Positions 1-4,781 of a stretch of 7,139 nt of DNA are shown here, piece after piece. Source of the DNA: Hydrogenovibrio sp. UBA650 (GTDB lineage: Bacteria; Pseudomonadota; Gammaproteobacteria; Thiomicrospirales; Thiomicrospiraceae); NCBI GenBank assembly GCA_002299245.1, contig DBOI01000086.1, positions 1 through 7,139 on the forward strand. The letters run 5' to 3'. Below the pieces are notes generated by a model, which was not told the origin of the DNA, did no database searches, and saw nothing but the letters and a program-made list of their open reading frames with translations. Numbering within the stretch: the stretch's first letter is position 1; the number at the start of each line of letters is the position of its first letter. The position numbers were made by a program, and so were the translations under genes.

Positions 1-16
1 GACGAGAAACGAAGCA

Positions 17-33
17 CTCGGCGCAGAGCCGAG
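17..33 (-). terminator. Putative weak terminator hairpin downstream of ffh
   Basis: A perfect 6-bp stem (CTCGGC at 17-22, GCCGAG at 28-33) closes a 5-nt loop about 43 nt past the ffh stop codon. Read on the minus strand, it is followed by a run that is T-rich but broken by C and G (about half T over 16 nt), not a clean T tract. It could be a weak intrinsic terminator or an intercistronic processing hairpin before the next gene. A second TCGGC at 37-41 can pair with the GCCGA shared by this stem, so two folds compete. No gene is recognisable in positions 1-75. The stem is seen directly; the terminator role is inference. Confidence 0.35.
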
Positions 34-75
34 AAATCGGCATTTGCAGCCGCTCTAAGCTCTTGAGGGATTTAT

Positions 76-1464
76 CTAACGCATTCCAGGCGGTAAACCA
101 CCACCCATTCCTCCCATTCCAGGAGGCATTTTTCCTGCCAGGCCGCGCATCATATTTTTCATACCGCCACCCTTCATTTTTTTCATCATTTTCTGCATCT
201 GAGTAAACTGCTTCAGCAGCTTATTTACATCCTGAACAGAGGTACCAGAACCATTGGCAATTCGGCGTTTGCGAGAACCCTTAATTACCGCGGGAAACTT
301 GCGCTCTTTTTGAGTCATAGAGTTGATAATCGCTTCCAGACGTCTAAATTCCTTCTGCGCCATATCGCCATCAATCTGGCCTTGCAACTGTCCCATGCCA
401 GGAAGTTTTCCAAGCAAGCCGCCAACGCCGCCCATATTATTAATTTGCTGCAGCTGTTCTAAGAAATCTTCCAAATCGAACTGGCCAGACTTCTGAACTT
501 TTTTAGCAAACTTCTGGGCCTTTTTCTGATCGAGCTTGGTTTCAGCTTCTTCAATCAGACTGAGAACATCGCCCATACCAAGAATACGGCCGGCCATACG
601 ATCAGGGTGGAAAGTTTCCAGCGCATCAGTCTTTTCACCGGCACCAATAAACTTAATTGGCTTACCGGTAATCTCACGAATCGACAACGCCGCACCACCG
701 CGAGCATCACCATCGGTTTTGGTTAAAATCACACCAGTCAGAGGTAGAGCATCATTAAAGGCCTTAGCGGTATTTGCGGCATCCTGACCGGTCATGGAAT
801 CAACCACAAATAACGTTTCTACCGGTTTAATACTTGAATGCAAACGCTGCACTTCTTGCATCATTTCATCATCAATATGCAAGCGGCCTGCAGTATCAAG
901 AATCAGAACATCGACAAACTGTTTTTTAGCTTCAGCATGGGCATTTTTAGCAATATCAACTGGATCTTGATCGGCGGAAGAGGGATAGAACAGTACATCG
1001 ATTTGTTCAGCTAGAGTTTCTAGCTGTTTTATTGCAGCAGGTCGATAGACATCGGCAGACACTACCATGACCTTCTTCTTTTCACGCTCTTGTAACCATT
1101 TAGCTAATTTAGCTACTGAGGTGGTTTTACCCGCACCTTGCAAGCCAGCCACCATAAGAACCGCAGGTGGTTCAACATTAAAATTAAGCGGTTCTGCCTC
1201 TGCCCCCATAACTTCAGCGAGCTGCTCGCGAACAATCTTAATAAATGCCTGGCCTGGATTCAGGCTTGAAGAGACCTCTTGACCAACCGCACGCTGTTGG
1301 ACTTTATCCGTAAAACTCTTAACCACAGTTAAAGCAACGTCTGCTTCAAGCAGCGCACGGCGAACATCGCGAAGCGCATCTTTAATATTAGCTTCCGTTA
1401 AGCGCCCCTGCCCTCGAATCGTCTTAAGGGTTTTATTTAAGCGATCAGAAAGATTGTCAAACAT
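76..1464 (-). CDS. ffh: Signal recognition particle protein Ffh (SRP54 GTPase)
   Basis: Ffh is the protein subunit of the bacterial signal recognition particle. With 4.5S RNA it binds hydrophobic signal sequences emerging from ribosomes and, through its GTPase cycle with the receptor FtsY, delivers membrane proteins to SecYEG/YidC. The 462-aa product has the full family layout. An N-terminal helical bundle spans about 1-85. The G domain carries the P-loop GLQGAGKTT (107-115), DVYRPAA (138-144), DTAGR (190-194), TKTDGDARGG (248-257) and the GAGEK closing loop (274-278). A methionine-rich M domain from about 300 includes the 4.5S-RNA-binding signature RIANGSGT (401-408) and VNKLLKQF (413-420). 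The tail is Gly/Met/Pro-rich (about 426-462). The ATG is preceded by GGAG with a 5-nt spacer. Nothing is truncated or unusual. It is divergent from ypjD, as in E. coli; the usual downstream partner rpsP would lie outside the window. Confidence 0.98.
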   Translation of the reverse strand: MFDNLSDRLNKTLKTIRGQGRLTEANIKDALRDVRRALLEADVALTVVKSFTDKVQQRAVGQEVSSSLNPGQAFIKIVREQLAEVMGAEAEPLNFNVEPPAVLMVAGLQGAGKTTSVAKLAKWLQEREKKKVMVVSADVYRPAAIKQLETLAEQIDVLFYPSSADQDPVDIAKNAHAEAKKQFVDVLILDTAGRLHIDDEMMQEVQRLHSSIKPVETLFVVDSMTGQDAANTAKAFNDALPLTGVILTKTDGDARGGAALSIREITGKPIKFIGAGEKTDALETFHPDRMAGRILGMGDVLSLIEEAETKLDQKKAQKFAKKVQKSGQFDLEDFLEQLQQINNMGGVGGLLGKLPGMGQLQGQIDGDMAQKEFRRLEAIINSMTQKERKFPAVIKGSRKRRIANGSGTSVQDVNKLLKQFTQMQKMMKKMKGGGMKNMMRGLAGKMPPGMGGMGGGLPPGMR

Positions 1465-1469
1465 GAAAA

Positions 1470-1473
1470 CTCC
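1470..1473 (-). promoter_or_regulatory. Ribosome binding site of ffh
   Basis: GGAG on the minus strand sits 5 nt before the ATG at 1464-1462. It is the clearest Shine-Dalgarno match around this gene and supports the chosen start, which also gives the standard Ffh N-terminus (MFDNLSDRL). Confidence 0.75.
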
Positions 1474-1525
1474 AAGAAATAGAATCTAAATCAATTACCG
1501 TATCGATTTTTTTACCAAGCCAATT

Positions 1526-1554
1526 ATTATAACTTAAACAGATGGTGATGGTTA
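1526..1554 (-). promoter_or_regulatory. Candidate sigma70-type promoter of ffh
   Basis: On the minus strand a perfect -10 hexamer TATAAT (1531-1526) lies 17 nt from TAACCA (1554-1549), which matches only three of six positions of the TTGACA -35 consensus. Transcription would begin near 1519, giving a leader of roughly 54 nt before the ATG. The weak -35 may be offset by A-tracts immediately upstream (see the repeat at 1560-1580). The hexamers are read directly; promoter activity is inferred. Confidence 0.5.
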
Positions 1555-1559
1555 TTTAT

Positions 1560-1580
1560 CAACTTTTCACAACTTTTTCA
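1560..1580. repeat. Short tandem repeat with phased A-tracts (UP-element-like)
   Basis: Two near-identical tandem units, CAACTTTTCA and CAACTTTTTCA, lie side by side at about 10-bp periodicity. On the minus strand they read as A-tracts (GAAAAAG and GAAAAG) one helical turn apart. They fall about where an UP element should be relative to the candidate ffh promoter, just upstream of its poor -35 box. A role in RNA polymerase alpha-subunit contact or DNA bending is inference from position and composition. Confidence 0.4.
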
Positions 1581-1667
1581 TTCTTAGCTTAGATTATCAA
1601 CCGATACATCAAAAACTCTTGCTTAGACTAATAGGCTTTTTTTAGCAAAACTGCATAGTATCTGCGG

Positions 1668-1673
1668 TAGAAT
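1668..1673 (+). promoter_or_regulatory. Candidate -10 element upstream of ypjD
   Basis: TAGAAT (five of six matches to TATAAT) lies about 85 nt upstream of the ypjD ATG. No acceptable -35 hexamer is found at 16-18 nt spacing, so this is only a candidate. The same nine bases, TAGAATAGA, occur upstream of the histidine kinase. The rest of the 293-bp divergent spacer shows no small gene or clear operator. Confidence 0.25.
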
Positions 1674-1757
1674 AGACAAAACTAAAAAAACCAAACAATA
1701 ACTATTTGTGTTTGAGCTCATCGCGTCGTTTTATTCTATCGGGGTTACTTTTAAAAG

Positions 1758-2549
1758 ATGACTGCAACAGCCTTGTCCGCCATATTTGCCAGCCTACTGT
1801 ATATTTTTGCAAGTGCATTAATTCTTTTTAAAATTCAAAGTGGAAACGATGCCGCTATCCGATCTGCAGTTATTCGAGTTGTGTTACCAGCCCTTTTTGC
1901 TCACGGTTTTGCATTAACGTCTACTCTTTGGATTGACGAGTTTATTTATTTTAACTTAGGCAATGGGCTATCACTGGTTGCCCTTTTAGGCAGTGCGATT
2001 CTACTCATAACCCACCTAAATAAGCCAACAGAGACACTGGGAATTTTTATATACCCGCTTGCTGCCCTAAGTACTCTTTTGCCTCTTGCAGTCACAGAAC
2101 AGGTTCAACTTCCTCTAGAGCTAGGAAGTCATGTATTAATGTCAATTGCTGCTTATAGCATTATGGGAATAGCGACTGCCCAAGCCATTTTATATTCGGT
2201 TCAAGAAAGAAACTTTAAAGCTAAGCGGTTACCTAAACTTATGAGATCGCTACCACCACTGCAAGTCATGGAAAATACCATGATCCAACTGCTAAGTATT
2301 GGGTTTATTTTCCTTACTTTTGCATTAGTCAGCGGCATATTCTTTGTTGAAAACCTATTTGAGCAACACTTAATTCACAAAACATTTTTTGCAATTCTCG
2401 CTTGGATAATCTACGGACTATTTCTTTTTGGTCACTCTCGATATGGTTGGCGCGGACAAACTGCAGTAAAGTTTACCATTTGGGCCTATTTCGCACTGAT
2501 CATAAGTTACATTGGAACCAGTTTAATACTCCAATTTGTAGCTGAATGA
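1758..2549 (+). CDS. ypjD: YpjD, CcsA/CcmC-related inner membrane protein
   Basis: This is a polytopic inner-membrane protein of the cytochrome c assembly (CcsA/CcmC-like) superfamily, orthologous by length (263 aa), motifs and position to E. coli YpjD. Eight hydrophobic helices can be drawn at about 4-24, 37-57, 68-88, 94-112, 123-145, 177-198, 207-227 and 238-260. Family-like features are H49 in helix 2, H125 in helix 5, PPLQVME (166-172), H207-K208 and the loop after helix 7 with GHSRYGWRG (225-233). The WWD haem-handling motif of true CcsA/CcmC proteins is not apparent, so cytochrome c haem ligation should not be assumed; the function of YpjD is not settled. An in-frame TAA at 1752-1754 excludes a longer start. 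The Shine-Dalgarno is poor (GGGG 13 nt upstream). Its neighbours match E. coli: ffh divergent, CNNM gene downstream. Confidence 0.88.
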   Translation: MTATALSAIFASLLYIFASALILFKIQSGNDAAIRSAVIRVVLPALFAHGFALTSTLWIDEFIYFNLGNGLSLVALLGSAILLITHLNKPTETLGIFIYPLAALSTLLPLAVTEQVQLPLELGSHVLMSIAAYSIMGIATAQAILYSVQERNFKAKRLPKLMRSLPPLQVMENTMIQLLSIGFIFLTFALVSGIFFVENLFEQHLIHKTFFAILAWIIYGLFLFGHSRYGWRGQTAVKFTIWAYFALIISYIGTSLILQFVAE

Positions 2550-2555
2550 CAGCTA
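2539..2555 (+). terminator. Possible weak terminator hairpin at the ypjD stop
   Basis: TAGCTG (2539-2544) and CAGCTA (2550-2555) form a perfect 6-bp stem around the loop AATGA, which contains the ypjD stop codon TGA. A T-rich stretch follows, starting about 5 nt after the stem. The stem has only three G-C pairs and the gap to the T run is not ideal, so any termination would be partial. A new promoter for corB just downstream makes a boundary here plausible. Confidence 0.28.
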
Positions 2556-2579
2556 ATCCATTTTTCTATTCTCACGGTT

Positions 2580-2609
2580 TTGTTTCCTCGACTGCTAATA
2601 AGGTATAAT
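2580..2609 (+). promoter_or_regulatory. Likely sigma70-type promoter of the corB-phosphatase operon
   Basis: A perfect -10 hexamer TATAAT (2604-2609), set in GGTATAATTCGC, lies 18 nt downstream of TTGTTT (2580-2585), which matches the first three bases of the -35 consensus. The start point would be near 2616, leaving only about 25 nt of leader before the TTG start. This suggests that corB and the overlapping phosphatase gene can be transcribed independently of ypjD. Confidence 0.55.
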
Positions 2610-2640
2610 TCGCTTCCACTCATAACTAAATTGAAAAAAA

Positions 2641-3951
2641 TTGAACTCTCTAGACGTTTCGATTCTGTTCGGGATTCTCGTCCTGCTAATCATTCTTTCT
2701 GCCCTATTTTCTAGCTCCGAAACCAGCATGATGGCCTTAAACCGCTATCGTCTTAAGCACCATGCCAAATCAGGGCACAAAGGTGCTAAGCTTGCGCAGC
2801 GCCTACTTGAGTCTCCAGACAGGTTACTGGGAGTTATTTTACTCGGCAATAATTTTGTTAATATTTTTGCCTCCTCTGTGGCGACCATAATTGCAATGAA
2901 GTTGATTGGAGAAGCGGGCATTGCTTTAGCAGCAGGCTTACTTACTCTTGTAGTTTTGGTTTTTGCAGAGGTTGCGCCAAAAACTATCGCGGCCCTACAC
3001 CCTGAGAAAATTGCTTATCCAGCCGCTTATGTATTAACGCCATTACTCAAAATACTGTCACCAATTGTCTGGATGGTCAACTTTTTTGCCAATGGATTTA
3101 TCCGACTATTTGGGATTAACATCCGGGATGTCGAAGACGCCCATGCCCTTACCCATGAAGAACTTCAAACTCTAATTTACGAGGCCACTAGTCAGCTGCC
3201 AGAACAGTACCGTTCAATGCTTTCAAGTGTTCTTGAATTAGAAAACGTTACCGTTGAAGATGTAATGATTCCCAAACAGGATATGTACGCTGTAGACGTT
3301 GACCAACCGATCGAACAAATTCTAGTGAATCTTCAGCGTTCTCCATATACTCGAATTCCACTATACCGAAGCTCAATGGATGAGGACTTAATCGGAATTA
3401 TCAACTTGAGACGAGCTCTACCTATACTGATGCGCGATGACGTGACTCTCAAAGACCTGATTAAAATCACCAGGCCTGGTTACTTTATTCCTGAAACCAC
3501 ATCTTTAAATGTACAGCTAAGAAAATTCAATGAACAGAAAAGACGAATGGCGCTGATTGTTGATGAATATGGCGACCTTCAAGGCATGCTAACCATGGAA
3601 GACCTGCTCGAAGAAATCGTCGGGAAGCTCTCTACTGATGCGAAATCCAGACCTGAAGAGTTAGTCTCAATGCATGAAGATGGCTCTATGACTATTGATG
3701 CCGGTGAGTTTATCCGAGACCTCAACAAAGAGTACAATCTCCAACTTCCTACCGATGGCCCCAAGACATTGAATGGTTTGATTCAAGAAGAGTTAGAAAC
3801 GCTTCCAGAAGTTGGCACCTGTATAAAAGTTGGCAACTATGTTCTTGAAGTAAAGGAAACTTCAACCAACGCAATCGAAATGGTCAAATTAAGTACTTAT
3901 TACCTCAATACTGAACAAGATCCAAATCGAAAAAAGGCAATGTATGACTAA
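2641..3951 (+). CDS. corB: CNNM/CorB-type membrane protein with CBS pair and CorC_HlyC domain (YfjD ortholog)
   Basis: This is an inner-membrane protein of the CNNM/DUF21-CBS family (HlyC/CorC family transporter), the counterpart of E. coli YfjD and Salmonella CorB, a family tied to Mg2+ transport or efflux; related members act on other substrates such as polyamines, so the substrate is not certain. The 436-aa layout: CNNM membrane domain (about 1-160) with four hydrophobic segments near 5-25, 62-85, 91-118 and 128-150 and motifs SSSET (24-28), GNNFVNI (69-75) and AEVAPKT (109-115); a CBS pair (about 205-328) expected to bind nucleotide, including LIVDEYGDLQG (305-315) and DLLEEIVG (321-328); and a C-terminal CorC_HlyC domain (about 340-420). 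The start is TTG. An in-frame TGA at 2632-2634 blocks extension, and no ATG, GTG or TTG follows until Met30, which would delete the first membrane helix. No clear Shine-Dalgarno is seen. Its last 8 bp overlap the next gene. Confidence 0.92.
   Translation: MNSLDVSILFGILVLLIILSALFSSSETSMMALNRYRLKHHAKSGHKGAKLAQRLLESPDRLLGVILLGNNFVNIFASSVATIIAMKLIGEAGIALAAGLLTLVVLVFAEVAPKTIAALHPEKIAYPAAYVLTPLLKILSPIVWMVNFFANGFIRLFGINIRDVEDAHALTHEELQTLIYEATSQLPEQYRSMLSSVLELENVTVEDVMIPKQDMYAVDVDQPIEQILVNLQRSPYTRIPLYRSSMDEDLIGIINLRRALPILMRDDVTLKDLIKITRPGYFIPETTSLNVQLRKFNEQKRRMALIVDEYGDLQGMLTMEDLLEEIVGKLSTDAKSRPEELVSMHEDGSMTIDAGEFIRDLNKEYNLQLPTDGPKTLNGLIQEELETLPEVGTCIKVGNYVLEVKETSTNAIEMVKLSTYYLNTEQDPNRKKAMYD
3933..3937 (+). 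promoter_or_regulatory. Ribosome binding site of the phosphatase gene inside corB
   Basis: AAAGG, within the last codons of corB, sits 6 nt before the ATG at 3944. It supports starting the phosphatase inside corB, and the overlap suggests that ribosomes finishing corB at 3951 can reinitiate on the next gene. Confidence 0.6.
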
Positions 3952-4765
3952 CCGTGTAATTAAACACCCTTTTCAATATGAGACTGAATGGAATCTACTC
4001 TGCGATGGCATTGCTGAATTAGCCCGACAAGAAATTCTTTCTCGCTACGAGCAAGTTGTTGCTGAAGAGAAGCAAGACGGTTCACTGCTGACAGAAGCCG
4101 ATACTGAAATGCAAAAACTGACACAAAAGTTTCTTGCCTATCACTGGCCTCAATATGATTTTTTAGGTGAAGAGATGTCTGATGCCGAACAGGTCCGTGC
4201 CATGCAAAGTCAGTCCGGTTGCTGGATTCTCGACCCTGTCGATGGCACCAGCAACTTTGCCGCAGGGATTCCTGTTTTTGCAGTCTCACTGGCTTTGATG
4301 ATAGAGGGCGAGCTGGTTGCAGGTTTGGTTTATGACCCTAGCAGAGACGAAATGTTTGCAGCTCGAACAGGACAAGGGGCTACCTTAAACAATCAACCAC
4401 TGATTGCTCACACACCTAAACAACATATTAAGCAGACCAGTGGGATTATAGACTTTAAACGCCTGACCCCGGAAATGGCGACCAAAATTGCCGTTGAAGT
4501 ACCCTACTCATCACAACGTAGTTTTGGCTCAGTTGCATTAGATTGGTGTTGGATAGCGGCAGGCCGAGGCCAGATATATTTACACGGTTCACAAAATCTC
4601 TGGGATTATGCTGCTGGCTGGTTAATCCTTGAAGAAGCTGGAGGCTACAGCTGTACCTTAGACAATGAAAAAGTATTGGTTACCAAAGTAGTCAAACGTT
4701 CTGCTTTAGCTGCAACCAGCAAACCACTTTACACAGAATGGAAGAGTTATCTGGGGATTCGATAG
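3944..4765 (+). CDS. Inositol monophosphatase family protein (Mg2+-dependent phosphatase)
   Basis: This is a cytoplasmic member of the inositol monophosphatase (IMPase/SuhB/CysQ/HisN) superfamily, which hydrolyses small phosphate monoesters with bound Mg2+. The 273-aa product has the metal and catalytic motifs: the lysine loop around K43-D45 leading to LLTEAD (48-53); GEE (75-77), whose first Glu normally binds metal; the core DPVDGTSNF (97-105) with the two metal-binding aspartates D97 and D100; GSVALD (195-200); and WDYAAGWLILEEAGG (220-234) with the third aspartate D221. No signal peptide or membrane segment is present. The form NFAAGIP (104-110) replaces the usual NFxHGxP of typical IMPases, so SuhB-like, histidinol-phosphatase-like and other substrates remain possible and I give no symbol. 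It follows corB in an 8-bp overlap and converges on the kinase gene. Confidence 0.9.
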   Translation: MTNRVIKHPFQYETEWNLLCDGIAELARQEILSRYEQVVAEEKQDGSLLTEADTEMQKLTQKFLAYHWPQYDFLGEEMSDAEQVRAMQSQSGCWILDPVDGTSNFAAGIPVFAVSLALMIEGELVAGLVYDPSRDEMFAARTGQGATLNNQPLIAHTPKQHIKQTSGIIDFKRLTPEMATKIAVEVPYSSQRSFGSVALDWCWIAAGRGQIYLHGSQNLWDYAAGWLILEEAGGYSCTLDNEKVLVTKVVKRSALAATSKPLYTEWKSYLGIR

Positions 4766-4781
4766 CTTAACCTCTAGCTAT
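4762..4781. other. Inverted repeat spanning both convergent stop codons
   Basis: ATAGCT (4762-4767) and AGCTAT (4776-4781) are perfect 6-bp inverted arms with an 8-nt loop. The stop codon of the phosphatase (TAG, 4763-4765) lies in the left arm. The stop of the kinase (TAG on the minus strand, 4776-4774) ends at the first base of the right arm. Neither strand has a T tract after the stem and only two of six pairs are G-C, so this is at best a weak bidirectional structure. No better terminator is visible between the two genes. Confidence 0.25.

Noticed and set aside
1..48. Possible minus-strand ORF starting with ATG near 46-44, running off the left edge
   Set aside because: There is no good ribosome binding site and the short peptide is unrecognised. 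It does not match the start of ribosomal protein S16 expected after ffh.
1..66. Possible 3' end of a plus-strand gene (frame 1 open to TGA at 64-66, Lys/Arg/Ala-rich)
   Set aside because: Only about 21 codons are visible, no family is recognisable, and a hairpin lies within it. Chance openness over this length is common.
536..1282. Short open frames of 71-83 codons on the plus strand inside ffh (536-787, 1067-1282)
   Set aside because: They are complements of conserved Ffh G-domain sequence and show no independent coding features.
1551..1568. Sequence resembling a DnaA box (TTATTTATCAACTTTTC)
   Set aside because: It does not match TTATCCACA well, stands alone, and the gene context is not that of an origin.
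1619..1646. T7 run after TAATAGGC as a possible terminator
   Set aside because: No stable stem precedes the T run on the plus strand, and no gene ends there.
1668..1738. TAGAATA/TATTCTA inverted pair upstream of ypjD
   Set aside because: The arms are 7 bp of AT-rich sequence about 57 bp apart and readily arise by chance; this is not convincing as an operator or hairpin.
3579..3764. 61-codon open frame on the minus strand inside corB
   Set aside because: It is antisense to the CBS/CorC_HlyC region of corB, Ser-rich, and has no domain.
3960..4289. 109-codon open frame on the minus strand
   Set aside because: It is wholly antisense to the well-supported phosphatase gene and covers its GEE and DPVDGT motif region. 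The predicted protein has no recognisable domain.
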